From: Limnohabitans sp. 2KL-1 | GTDB taxonomy: Bacteria; Pseudomonadota; Gammaproteobacteria; Burkholderiales; Burkholderiaceae_C | DNA length: 64,000 bases | Direction of reading: 5' to 3' | Assembly: GCF_003063435.1 (NCBI RefSeq) | Contig: NZ_NESL01000002.1 | Location: 310,001 to 374,000, forward strand | Part shown: positions 40,882 to 50,050 of the stretch, in pieces | Layout of the letters: every line of letters begins with the position of its first letter | How positions within the stretch are numbered: the first letter of the stretch is position 1 | Position numbers and translations under genes: made by a program | Notes under the pieces: model-generated | What the model was told of the DNA's origin: nothing | The model's database searches: none | The model's input: only the letters and a program-made list of their open reading frames with translations

Positions 40882-42030
40882 TCAGTTGCCGGTGACGGTG
40901 CGTGTGACGCTGGCCGCTTGTGCACTCGGCAAGATGAGGCTGATGACGCGGTTCCAGCGAACCAGGGGCACGGGGTCGACGTAGATCACGTCACGGGCCT
41001 GGAGCTCAAACCCTTCGGCCAGGGCATAGGCCAGGGGTGACTTGGCGTCGAGGTGGAAGATCTCGGGCTGCTCTGTTGGGGTGGCGCGCACAACATAAAT
41101 TTGGCGCGGGTCGGCTGTCGTGGGGTTGATGCCACCGGCTTCACCCAAAGCTTCGCTGAGTGTGAGGCGACCGTTGCGCAGGGACTGTGTGTTGGGTCGG
41201 ACCACTTCGCCCAGGACAAAGACCTTGGCGTCGTCCCGGCTCATCACGCGGACCAGGTCGCCGCTGCCCAGCATGATTTGGGCGGGGTTGATGCCTTTGG
41301 CAATGATCTGAGGCAGGTTGAAGGTGGTGGTTTGTCCGTTGCGCGTGATGGCAATGGTGGATCGGTCGGCCAACGGGGTGAAGCCCCCTGCCCTGCCAAT
41401 GGCTTCGGGCAAAGTCATGGGGATGTCGTTCAAGGCTTGCAGCCCGGGGGTGCGGACTTCGCCGTCAATATAGACGCGGCCACTGCGGTAAGACTGCACG
41501 CGAACGGTGATTTGCGGGGATTTGATGAATTTGGCCAGCCGCGTGGTCAACAGGTCACGCGCTTGGTATTCGGTCAGGCCTGCCAGCTGGACGGTGCCGA
41601 CATGCGGGAACTGAATCATGCCGTCGGGGTTGACGTTGAAGCCGTTGCCCAGCGCAGAGGCGGCACCTGTGGCGTCGGCTGTCAGCGCGCCAGCGGGGGT
41701 CAGCAGGAGTTCTGGATGGTCCCACACGACGATGTTGAGGATGTCGCCGCTGCCGATGACATAGGGCTTGGCCGTGTCAAGGAAGGGTTTGATGGGGGTG
41801 AGGATGTCCGTGGGCTGGCTGGCGCGTTGTTGGCGCAGCAGTTCAGGCGTGATGCTGACCAGTGCGCCCGCAGGCGGTGCGTCTGCGTTGTCTTGTGCGG
41901 TATGGCCGGTGACAGCGCTGGCCTTGAATCTGGCTTCAGGGCCTGATGTGCTGTCGGCCGAGTAGAAGCCAGGCGCGTAAGCGCAGCCGCTGAGGACAGC
42001 GATCAGAGGCAGCAAACGTAAAAGGATCAT
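40882..42030 (-). CDS. wza: Polysaccharide export outer-membrane lipoprotein Wza
   Basis: The 382-residue protein starts MILLRLLPLIAVLSGCAYAP, a lipoprotein signal with lipobox LSGC. It has the Poly_export domain (YVIGSGDILNIVVWDHPEL) followed by SLBB domains (RSGRVYIDGEVRTPGLQALNDIPMTLPEAIGRAGG; KVFVLGEVVRPNTQSLRNGRLTLSEALGEAGG) and a C-terminal amphipathic stretch. Wza forms the outer-membrane channel. It is the first gene of the minus-strand operon; an ops-like element lies about 80 nt upstream. Confidence 0.95.
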   Translation of the reverse strand: MILLRLLPLIAVLSGCAYAPGFYSADSTSGPEARFKASAVTGHTAQDNADAPPAGALVSITPELLRQQRASQPTDILTPIKPFLDTAKPYVIGSGDILNIVVWDHPELLLTPAGALTADATGAASALGNGFNVNPDGMIQFPHVGTVQLAGLTEYQARDLLTTRLAKFIKSPQITVRVQSYRSGRVYIDGEVRTPGLQALNDIPMTLPEAIGRAGGFTPLADRSTIAITRNGQTTTFNLPQIIAKGINPAQIMLGSGDLVRVMSRDDAKVFVLGEVVRPNTQSLRNGRLTLSEALGEAGGINPTTADPRQIYVVRATPTEQPEIFHLDAKSPLAYALAEGFELQARDVIYVDPVPLVRWNRVISLILPSAQAASVTRTVTGN

Positions 42031-42530
42031 GTTGGTTGGGCGCAAGCTTGAAAACCGCTTGTGAGTGCCCCATTGGGGCGATGGAACTGATACACAAAGG
42101 AGGCATGCAGGCTACCGCAGTGCCGAGGGCCTCTTTGTGGCCGGCATGAAGGGGGCTGCAAGTGGCTGCAGCAAATGCGTTGTCGCCCGACGGCGAGGCT
42201 GGCTTTGCAAAGAGCTGGCCTCGTGCGACGAACGCAAAGCAAAGGGTAAGTCTAGGTTGAGGGTTTGCATTTCTTGCTTGAAGAGCAGCCAATTTGTAAG
42301 TACTCATCACGTTTTTTTACAACTTTTTGTTTGACTTGGCCATGACTCAGGCGATCAGCCAGACAGCCAACGCCAATTTCTTGAATTAAAAAAGAATACT
42401 TTTTAATTCCAAAAATACATTGAATCCCATGTTGCATCTAAAAAAATTGAGAAATTAGCTATTTTTATTGATTTGATCGATTTGATGGTTTAAGATTTGC
42501 GAAAATCTAAACAACTGGTATTAAATCATC
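42031..42530. other. Divergent intergenic region wza / lipoprotein
   Basis: This 500-nt region separates the minus-strand export operon from the plus-strand lipoprotein-yjbH pair and must hold two promoters. The half nearest wza is GC-rich and contains the ops-like element. The half nearest 42531 is AT-rich with repeated GATTTGAT units (42473-42492). I saw no open frame with gene-like features and no promoter good enough to list. Confidence 0.6.
42110..42120 (-). promoter_or_regulatory. ops-like element (RfaH-type recruitment site) upstream of wza
   Basis: On the minus strand the sequence TGCGGTAGCCT matches the ops consensus GGCGGTAGNNT at eight of nine fixed positions. It lies in the transcribed direction about 80 nt before the wza start, the usual place for ops in capsule and O-antigen operons. 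No RfaH gene is in the window. Confidence 0.4.
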
Positions 42531-43466
42531 ATGATCAAATTTTTCGTCAAACTTGTCTTTTTTCTTGCTTCCGTTGCTTTGACGGCTTGCGGTGGCGGCG
42601 GCTCTGACCCTGTGGTCACGGGCAATGCTTCGGTGACCCAAACGACCACGGTGCCAGCTTTGGGTGCGGTGTATGGCGCGTCGGTCAGTGTTTACGACAC
42701 GAAGGGCCAGTTGCTGGGTTCGGGCACCACAGACAAAGTGACCGGCAAGGCCACATTGACATTGACAGCCAACTCAACAGGTCCTTTCATTTACAAGGTG
42801 GAGTTGGGTGCCGGCAGCCGTTACTACGATGAAGGTTTGGAAGCTGTGTTGACCACGCAGCCAGGTCAAAGTCTGACCATGCTGTCGGTGGTCTCCTCGC
42901 TGAACGCAGAAGTGGGCGTTACGGCGCTGAGCAACCTGGCCGTGCGCCTGGCGGGCATCCACCCCGAAAACTTGGGTCAGGGCGTGGCACCGGATTTCTC
43001 GATGGACAAATTGAACACGGCCCAGGCCACCGTGATCTCTGTTTTGGGTTTGCCGTCTGACTTTGACTTGTTTGCAGCGCCGATTGCGGCCAGCCAGACC
43101 AACAAAAACCCCGCATCGGCTTATGGCAAGTTGCTGGTCCAGATGGCCAAGCACACCGAACCCGACACCAATGCGTTCGACCAAGCGGCCACCTTGGCCA
43201 CAGCAATCACCGCCCAGGGCGTCGTGAACGCCAAGGCGCTGCAGGATTTGAACCAAGCTTTCTTGGGTTCGGCACGCACCATGGGTTTGATCATTTCGGA
43301 CGCCAAGGCGTTGATCAATGACCCCGCCACCTTGGCCCAACGCGTGAATTTGGTGAAAAAGGCCATCGAAGCCCGCGCCAAACCCCTCACCACGGCTGTG
43401 GCACCCACGCCCAAAGCCGGCGGCAGCGCCAGCATGAGCGGCCAGGGCACCGCCACTTTGAATTGA
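42531..43466 (+). CDS. Outer-membrane-type lipoprotein of unknown function
   Basis: The 311-residue protein starts with a lipoprotein signal (KLVFFLASVALTACGGGGSD; lipobox LTAC). A carboxypeptidase-regulatory-like beta domain follows (VYGASVSVYDTKGQLLGSGTTDKVTGKATLTL), then a helical half with repeated ATLATAITAQ, AKALQDLNQAFLGS. No catalytic motif is visible. It is 78 nt upstream of yjbH and probably co-transcribed, so I infer an envelope role in polysaccharide secretion. Confidence 0.75.
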   Translation: MIKFFVKLVFFLASVALTACGGGGSDPVVTGNASVTQTTTVPALGAVYGASVSVYDTKGQLLGSGTTDKVTGKATLTLTANSTGPFIYKVELGAGSRYYDEGLEAVLTTQPGQSLTMLSVVSSLNAEVGVTALSNLAVRLAGIHPENLGQGVAPDFSMDKLNTAQATVISVLGLPSDFDLFAAPIAASQTNKNPASAYGKLLVQMAKHTEPDTNAFDQAATLATAITAQGVVNAKALQDLNQAFLGSARTMGLIISDAKALINDPATLAQRVNLVKKAIEARAKPLTTAVAPTPKAGGSASMSGQGTATLN

Positions 43467-43544
43467 TTTAAATCCAAATAATCAATTAATAAGTACTCAT
43501 AACTGGCTATCATTTGACCTGTTTTTCGGTCAAAGGAGGCCAGC

Positions 43545-45797
43545 ATGCTTTTACGGTCCAAGTCACACACACAGTTGGGTTTCAGATGTTTACAAGCCAG
43601 CATGTTCACCATGCTGGCGGTACCCGCAGCCGCCTTGGAGTTGGCAGCAGGTGCCAACGGTTTGGCCGGCATGACGGTGTTTCCGATGGCCACGGTGCCA
43701 ACGGGATCGCTGGTTTACCAGTACCAAAACCGGGTCATTGATGCCGCACGGCAAGAAGGTGTGAACCACTCCATGGCGGTGGGTTTGACCCGCTTTGCCG
43801 AAGTGGGCATCCGCACGGCAGACACCACCGTCAACCGCAATGTTTACGAGGGCGGCGGCGGTATCCGCGATTTGTCTGCTTCGGGCAAGCTGCAATTGAA
43901 TCCCCTGCTTGGCTTGGAGGATTCGCCATTGAAAGTGGCCGCGGGCATGACCGATTACGGCGGCGCAGCCACACACTTTCGCTCTTATTACGGTGTGGCC
44001 ACTTATGACCAGCCGGATTGGGCGGCCTCGGTGGGTTATGCCAAAGCGCAAAAACCGGCCACAAACACATTGCATGGGGCATTTGTCGGCGCGGCTTATC
44101 AGGCAACCCCCTGGCTGCGTGTACGGGCCGAATCCAACCAGGACAAGTCCTGGCTGGGCATGACCTTGTCCAACAAGAGCTGGCTCTCGGCCATCAACGC
44201 CCCAGCGGGGGCTTCGGTGTATTTGAGTGTGGACAAACAGATACGCGGCACACCGGGCGCGTTCGGTGTGGACCAAAAGCCCTGGGTGAGCGTGGGCGTG
44301 AACTTGCCTTTGGACTGGAGCTTGGGCAACCGCGCCCAAACCCAGCCAGCCACGGCGCAGCCCTCACAACTGTCTTTGGCCTCCTCCCCCTCTCAATTGC
44401 TCTCCCCCGCCATGACGGCCCATGGCGCAGCGGTCACGGCGTCTGGTGCGCAGGCACCGGTTTCCGCGCCAGCATCGGCTTCGGCCAGCATCGAATCTCG
44501 CAATGCGGCCATGGATGCCTTGGCCCGGAGTCTGGAATCTCACGGTTTTGAGGGGATCGATGTGGGCCAGGTGGGCAGCACCTTGGTGGTGAAGTTCTCC
44601 GATTTCGTCTATGAACACAGTCTGCTGGACGGCGCAGGCGTGGCCCTGGGTCTGGTCAGCAAGTTGTCCCCGCAATTTGAAAACTACCGCGTGGTTCAGG
44701 CGCGCTGGGGCACGCCCAGCGCAGGTTACTCGGGACGACTGGCTTGTCTTGCACTTTGGCTCAATGAGCCCGCCTGCCCCACTGAAGAAGCCGTGCAGCC
44801 GGTATTTCGCGACTTGAACGCGTCGCTGAACGGGGTGGATTGGCGGGTTCGCGACCACGCACCTTACCGCTACAAGCTGCGCGTGAAACTCAACCCCACG
44901 TACAACTATTACTGGGCCACCGAGTATTCGCTGCTGGATTACTCCGTAGGTTTGAACATCAATCCATTCATCCACCTTTGGGATGGCGGTGCTTTGGAGT
45001 TTGCGCGTTCAGCGCACATGACCAGCAGCCATGAGTTTCAGCCCGGCGGCAACCTGGCGTCGAGCCGAATTCCGGATGCCAACCGCCGGGTGATGTTGCA
45101 CCACATGCAAAGACTGAACCATGGTTTTTCGGCACGCTTGAGCGTGGGCGAACTGATGCAAGGGCATTTGCGCGGGGGTCAGACCGAACTGCGCTGGGAC
45201 TCTTTGGGTGGGGAGTGGGCGACAGGTGTCAATCTTTCGCGCTGGAAGGCGCCTGACAACAGCACGGGACTGCCGTCCGCCAGTCCGAAGCTGGCCTTTG
45301 CACGCTATGCGCCCACGGGCTCTGACTGGAATCTGGAGGTGTCGGGTGGCGAGTATTGGTACAAAGACAAAGGCATCACGGCCACTTCAAGCCATTGGTT
45401 TGGTGACATGAAGTTCAGCTATTTCTTGCGGCACTCGGTGCCACCCGAGCGCTTTTGGCCAGGCAAGCAATCGATCACCATGGCCGGCATGGAGTTGACT
45501 TTCCCGCTGACGCCACGCCAAGCGATGAGCGCCGAGTCTGGCTGGCAAATCAAGGGCACACCCCGTTTGGGGTTGAGTTTGCTGACGCCTGTCAACCGCC
45601 AAACCGAAAACTTCCTGGCCTATTCGAACGGCGCTCCGATTTATCAAAAAGCCTGGGTCGAGCCGTCTGTGCCGCCCTACGCCAGCTCGGTGTTGCTGGA
45701 TTCCGACCGTGCAAACCCAAGCCATGTCTCGGGCAAACTGGAGCGTTTGCGCTATGCCTATCGGCGTTGGGTACTGAAGAGCCCCGAAGCGCAATGA
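43545..45797 (+). CDS. yjbH: YjbH-domain exopolysaccharide protein
   Basis: The 750-residue protein has a signal-like start (MLAVPAAALELAAG), a first beta-barrel-like half with repeated short strands (GMTDYGGAATHFRSYYGVATY), and the YjbH core near the C-terminus (NPFIHLWDGGALEFARSAH.., ..RVMLHHMQRLNHGFSARLSVG, FAYAPTGSDW-like). YjbH proteins are outer-membrane proteins of colanic-acid-like exopolysaccharide operons. A perfect AAAGGAGG precedes the ATG at 43545. A strong inverted repeat follows the stop. The divergent wza-wzb-wzc operon supports a joint export role. Confidence 0.88.
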   Translation: MLLRSKSHTQLGFRCLQASMFTMLAVPAAALELAAGANGLAGMTVFPMATVPTGSLVYQYQNRVIDAARQEGVNHSMAVGLTRFAEVGIRTADTTVNRNVYEGGGGIRDLSASGKLQLNPLLGLEDSPLKVAAGMTDYGGAATHFRSYYGVATYDQPDWAASVGYAKAQKPATNTLHGAFVGAAYQATPWLRVRAESNQDKSWLGMTLSNKSWLSAINAPAGASVYLSVDKQIRGTPGAFGVDQKPWVSVGVNLPLDWSLGNRAQTQPATAQPSQLSLASSPSQLLSPAMTAHGAAVTASGAQAPVSAPASASASIESRNAAMDALARSLESHGFEGIDVGQVGSTLVVKFSDFVYEHSLLDGAGVALGLVSKLSPQFENYRVVQARWGTPSAGYSGRLACLALWLNEPACPTEEAVQPVFRDLNASLNGVDWRVRDHAPYRYKLRVKLNPTYNYYWATEYSLLDYSVGLNINPFIHLWDGGALEFARSAHMTSSHEFQPGGNLASSRIPDANRRVMLHHMQRLNHGFSARLSVGELMQGHLRGGQTELRWDSLGGEWATGVNLSRWKAPDNSTGLPSASPKLAFARYAPTGSDWNLEVSGGEYWYKDKGITATSSHWFGDMKFSYFLRHSVPPERFWPGKQSITMAGMELTFPLTPRQAMSAESGWQIKGTPRLGLSLLTPVNRQTENFLAYSNGAPIYQKAWVEPSVPPYASSVLLDSDRANPSHVSGKLERLRYAYRRWVLKSPEAQ

Positions 45798-45806
45798 AGT
45801 GGGCCC

Positions 45807-45837
45807 GCTGCCCCGTTTTTTACAAAAACGGGGCAGC
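45807..45837. terminator. Strong inverted repeat after yjbH, probable terminator
   Basis: GCTGCCCCGTTTTT and AAAAACGGGGCAGC form a perfect 14-bp stem with a TAC loop 9 nt after the yjbH stop. The T-tract is inside the stem; no T-run follows on either side, so termination is likely but not certain. Confidence 0.65.
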
Positions 45838-45895
45838 AATACGGCACGCTTACTGCGGGCTTTGCCTGAAATTAATTTGCATCTACAATTTGCTT

Positions 45896-46168
45896 ATGGT
45901 CACTTACGACGAAGTGAAACGCCATGCCAATATAAAAAAGCACGGTTTTGACTTTCTGGGAAGCGATGCAGTGTTTGAGGGCTTCACCATCACCCGCGAG
46001 GATGCGCGAGATGCTTACGGCGAATTGCGGCTGCAAACACTGGGCTTATGGGACGGCCTTGTGGTGTTTGTGGTGCATACCACTCGCGGCGAAGCCGACC
46101 ACGTGATTTCGATTAGAAAAGCAGCAAAGCATGAAGAACGCATCTACTGGAAAAACTTCCCCGACTGA
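45896..46168 (+). CDS. brnT: BrnT-family toxin
   Basis: The 90-residue protein starts MVTYDEVKRHANIKKHGFDF and has the BrnT pattern: xxKxxxNxxKHGxxF, then GLWDGLVVFVVHTTRG and ISIRKAAKHEERIYW. BrnT is a RelE-like ribonuclease induced by stress. The upstream extension of the frame is a shadow of yjbH. It overlaps brnA by 38 nt, toxin first, as is usual. Confidence 0.92.
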   Translation: MVTYDEVKRHANIKKHGFDFLGSDAVFEGFTITREDARDAYGELRLQTLGLWDGLVVFVVHTTRGEADHVISIRKAAKHEERIYWKNFPD

Positions 46169-46415
46169 AACGGTCAACGACCCGGACAGCCCAAGCACTC
46201 GTGCTTCCGACTGGGAAGGTGCCGTTCTTAAGCAAGGCGGCGTCGTGGTGGGTCGTGCCCGTACACGCGGCCCCAATCGGAAGCCACTCAAAGAGCAGGT
46301 GGCCGTGCGCTACAGCCCAGAGGTGTTGGCCGCATTTCGTGCCACCGGGGCAGGATGGCAAACCCGCATGAATGAAGCTTTGCGGGACTGGCTGCGCACC
46401 CATTCCCCGGTGTAG
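46131..46415 (+). CDS. brnA: BrnA-family antitoxin
   Basis: The 94-residue protein ends with the BrnA ribbon-helix-helix: KEQVAVRYSPEVLAAFRATGAGWQTRMNEALRDWLRTH. The N-terminal 45 residues are a flexible linker and toxin-binding segment (SDWEGAVLKQGGVVVGRARTRGPNRKP). It overlaps brnT and autoregulates the pair in known systems. Convergent with the next gene. Confidence 0.9.
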   Translation: MKNASTGKTSPTETVNDPDSPSTRASDWEGAVLKQGGVVVGRARTRGPNRKPLKEQVAVRYSPEVLAAFRATGAGWQTRMNEALRDWLRTHSPV

Positions 46416-46467
46416 TTGACGCCAACGCCCTATCGTGAAGGGCCCTCCACAACCGCCCCTTTGGCCA

Positions 46468-47175
46468 TCAAAACGGCCACTTCTTCAAATACAGCGCGCT
46501 TGAGCGTACCCAGGCTTCGGAGTGGGCGGACGTGCCGCGGCTGGCGTGCGTGATGGCCATGGGCCAGGTGCCGAGTTTCAGGCCAGCGGCCGTGGCGGCG
46601 CGGCAAAAATCCAAGTCGTAAAAGTGAAAGCCCAGCGACGCGTCAAACCTCACGCCGCTGGCGCGCAGGCGGTCCACACGCACAGCCATCAACACACCGT
46701 CAAGCAAAGCCACCTGCGCAGGACTGGGGCCAAAAGGGGCCACACTGGCTGACAGACCGGGTTGCGAAGGCGCGTGCACGATGGCACCGCTCAGGTATTC
46801 GTTGTCCCACGGCGCAAGCGCCACGCCTTCGCTGCTGGGCGCAGGCGGCAAGCGGTTCCAAGTCAGTTGACCGGCTTGGCAGCGGCGATTGCCTGCCACG
46901 CCCACCACATCAAACACGCCCAGCGCTTCCGACAGGCGGTGACCCAGCATCCAATCGTCAATGTGCACATCGTCATGCACAAACACCAGCACATCGTCGT
47001 TGGCGGCTTCGTCGAGTGCGGCGTTGTAGCACTCGCCCAATGGCCGGGTGTTGTTCGCCAACAATTTCAGGGCAAACGGCATGAACTGCCCCAAACGGGG
47101 CAGACAACGGCCCAACAAAGTTTGCGTGGCAAAGTCCGCCGCAGCCACGCGGGTGGCACACACCAAAACAAGCAT
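46468..47175 (-). CDS. StrF-type (Glyco_tranf_2_5) glycosyltransferase
   Basis: The 235-residue protein has a GT-A core of the streptomycin-biosynthesis StrF type: LANNTRPLGECYNAALDEA, DVLVFVHDDVHIDDWMLG with the Asp pair for metal and nucleotide sugar, NEYLSGAIV, VALLDGVLMAVRVDRL, and FHFYDLDFCRAATAAGLKLGTWP. Members are found next to large surface proteins and in glycan loci. It stands 33 nt downstream of the giant protein gene on the same strand, with an SD (AAGGAGA) and a hairpin between, so it may modify that protein. Confidence 0.85.
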   Translation of the reverse strand: MLVLVCATRVAAADFATQTLLGRCLPRLGQFMPFALKLLANNTRPLGECYNAALDEAANDDVLVFVHDDVHIDDWMLGHRLSEALGVFDVVGVAGNRRCQAGQLTWNRLPPAPSSEGVALAPWDNEYLSGAIVHAPSQPGLSASVAPFGPSPAQVALLDGVLMAVRVDRLRASGVRFDASLGFHFYDLDFCRAATAAGLKLGTWPMAITHASRGTSAHSEAWVRSSALYLKKWPF

Positions 47176-47187
47176 CCATGTCTCCTT

Positions 47188-47207
47188 GCCAGGGCTTGCG
47201 CCCTGGC
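47188..47207 (-). promoter_or_regulatory. Hairpin between the giant gene and the glycosyltransferase gene
   Basis: GCCAGGGC and GCCCTGGC form a perfect 8-bp stem with a 4-nt loop, directly followed on the minus strand by AAGGAGAC and the ATG. There is no T-run, so it may protect mRNA ends or modulate translation rather than terminate. Confidence 0.55.
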
Positions 47208-47208
47208 A

Positions 47209-50050
47209 TCACGCCACCAGAACTGCTTGAGAGATCAAGAGTTGCTGCGCGCTGGTGTTGTGGTTGTAGACCGCATACAAATCGCCGCTGTCATTCACGA
47301 CGCCAGCGGCCATCCAGTTGGCCAAGTCGCTCAACACCACTTTGTCGCCTGCATCGCCGTCCACCATCAGTTGGTTTTTGGTCACTTTGGCGGTCAGGCC
47401 ACTGGTGGTGTTGCTGCTGTTGAACACGTTGGAGTTGTCAAAGCTTTGCAGCATGTCTTGCAGGCTCAGCTTCAAGGTGTTGTTGCCGCTGCCCGTCAGG
47501 TCGATTTGCTCGATGTTCTGAAGGGCGGGGCCGCTCACCAGGCTCAGGTCCAGCATGATGTCGCCGCCGTCCAGCGCCAAGGTGTCGATGCCTGCGCCGC
47601 CGTCCACGCGGGCAATCGCCTCCGAGTTGTTGCCGGTGTTGATGCCCAGCTTGGCCAAGTTGTCGGCGTTGACGACGATCCGGTCGTCGCCGCGTCCGCC
47701 GTACAGCACGTCTGCACCGCCTGCGCCGGTCAGCGTATCGGCACCATCACCGGCCACGATCTGGTTGTTGCCCGCAGTGCCCGCCAGCGTGTCTGCGCCG
47801 GTGGTGCCGATGGCATCGCCGTTGGCCGACTCGAAAGTCATGCTTTCGAGCTTCTCGACGCCGCCGTACACCACGCGCGTGATGCCAGCATCGTTCACAT
47901 ATGCCGACGTCATGCCCGTGACCTCACCGCCATAAGTGGTGAGCGCCAAGTCGGCAAAGCCATCGCCGTTGAAGTCGCCAGCGGCCGTGGCCGTGCGCCC
48001 CAAGGTCTTGCCCTGTGTAGACGAGTAACCGCTGATGCGGAAGCCTTCCGACACCTCCAGCGAATCCAGCGTCAGGGCTGTGGTGGCGGTGCGGCCGTAC
48101 ACCAAATAAGCCCCGCCACCGACCACTCCACTGGTGTACATGCTGGAGTTACTGACCACCATGTCGGCCAGGCCGTCACCGTTGAAGTCGCCCACCACGT
48201 CCACGTCGGTCAACACCGAGTTGACGTTGATGGCGCCCGCATTGATGATGAAACCACCATTGCCTGCCGTCAGATCGGTCGTGCTGACCGAGGTGCTGTT
48301 GGTTTTACCAAACAGCACAAAGGCCCGAGTGGTGCCGTCGTTGAACGCGATGTCGTCCATGCCGTCGCCGTTGATGTCGCCCATGTTGGTGGACTCGAAC
48401 TTAACGCTGTTCAGACCCGTCAAGCCAGTAATTTGGAAACCACGGCCACTGTTCGACGTGACCGAAGCGGTGTTCCAAGGCGTCACGCTGGCACTGCCGT
48501 AGTACACATAGACCGGGCCGGTGCTAATGCCCGTGGTGGGCACTTGCGCCAAGGCAAAGTCGCTGTAACCGTCGCCGTTGAAGTCACCATGCAAGGTGGA
48601 GATGACACCGCCTGAGCTGTAAGAACCCCCATTGGTGATCTGCACATACGTGGTGCCCGTGCCGGTGCCCGTGGCCAAAGTGCCCGAGGTGCCGGTGGGC
48701 AAAGCCACACTGCCGCCCGGCGTAAAGTTGGTGCCACCAAACACCAGGTAGTTGTTGAAGTTGGTGCTGTTGTTGAACAGCATGTCTTCATAGCCGTCAC
48801 CGTTGACGTCACCCACCACGCTCGGCTCATTGATGTTCGAACCGGTGAAAGCAAAGCCGTTGGTGCCCAAGGTAGCCAACGTCACTTTGCCAATGCTGGT
48901 GGTCTTGCCAAAGATGATGTAGCTGTTGCTACCGTTGCCGATCAGGATGTCGCTCAAACCGTCGCCGTTGATGTCACCACCCCGGGTCGGTTGCAAGCTG
49001 CCCGTGCTGGCGATCATGAAGCCGTTGGTGTTGCCAACAGCAGTCAAATCCGCCACGTTCAGCGCACCCAAGCGGTTGCCACCATAGACGATGTAACGGT
49101 TGCCGTTGAGGTCGGTCATTTGGAGGTCGTCATAGCCATCGCCGTTCACGTCACCCACGTTTTGCGCGCCCTGGTTCTCGTTGGAGACACCGAGTTTGCT
49201 GGTAGACGAGTTGCCCTCGATCTGGAAACCCTGGCTCAGACTGTGCAGCTGCGCCAAAGGCAAGTCATAAGCCCACTTCACCGTGAGCGGCGATGTCAAA
49301 GACGTATTGCCGCTGGCTCCGCTGCTGATCTCGGCAGACACCACCACGTTGCCAAAGGCTTGCGTCTCCAGCGTGGCTTGGGAGATCGTCACGTCTTTGT
49401 ATTTGTTGGTGATGTCGGTGGCCGACATGGCACCCACATTGATCACCTGGTCACCCCAGCGCACGGTGAGCGTGTCACCAGCCACGGTGGGCACAAGCCC
49501 AGTGGTCGGCAACTGCACCCGCATGATCGTGCCGCCCGTGCCGGCCGAGTTGGTTGCCTCGGAGTAATACAAGGTGTTGTCCAGAAAGCCAGCCGCTGCG
49601 GGCATCACGGTGGTGTCCATCGCGTAGCTCGCCTCAGGAATACCGGTGAGCGTGCTGGTGGTGTTGGCACCAGACCACAGCGTGCTGTCAATGATCGGCG
49701 TGGTCGGCACCAGAAAGTTCACCGCCACCGCTTGCGCCACAGACTGCGCGACCGGGGTGGTGCCGCTGAGCAGCGTGACCGATGCGGCCACGTTTTCAGA
49801 AGTGCCAGCGGGTGTTTCCGCTGTCAGTTGGGTGGTAGTCAAAGGCAGCGTGGCATAGCCGTTGGTGATGTCTGCAGCCGTCAGTGTCAACGAGACCGTC
49901 TGGCCGCCCCAGTTCAGTCTGATGGTCATGCCATCGGCGGCATCGGTGTCCACCAAATTGATGCGCACATCGGTGCCGCCTGTGCTGTTGGCCTCGGTCA
50001 GGTTCAGCGAACCGGCCAACTCGTTGGCGGTGGTGATCACCGTGGGGGCC
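47209..50050 (-). repeat. Module 3 of the giant gene (propeller + RTX + C-terminus)
   Basis: This last copy starts at the motif VKVHM/APTV and contains an Ig-like part, seven FG-GAP units (GDVNGDGYDD.. through GDFNGDGFAD..) and the RTX patch near 47670-47815. It then ends with the specific C-terminal secretion-type tail. The shared part is about as similar to modules 1 and 2 as they are to each other, by eye. Confidence 0.9.
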
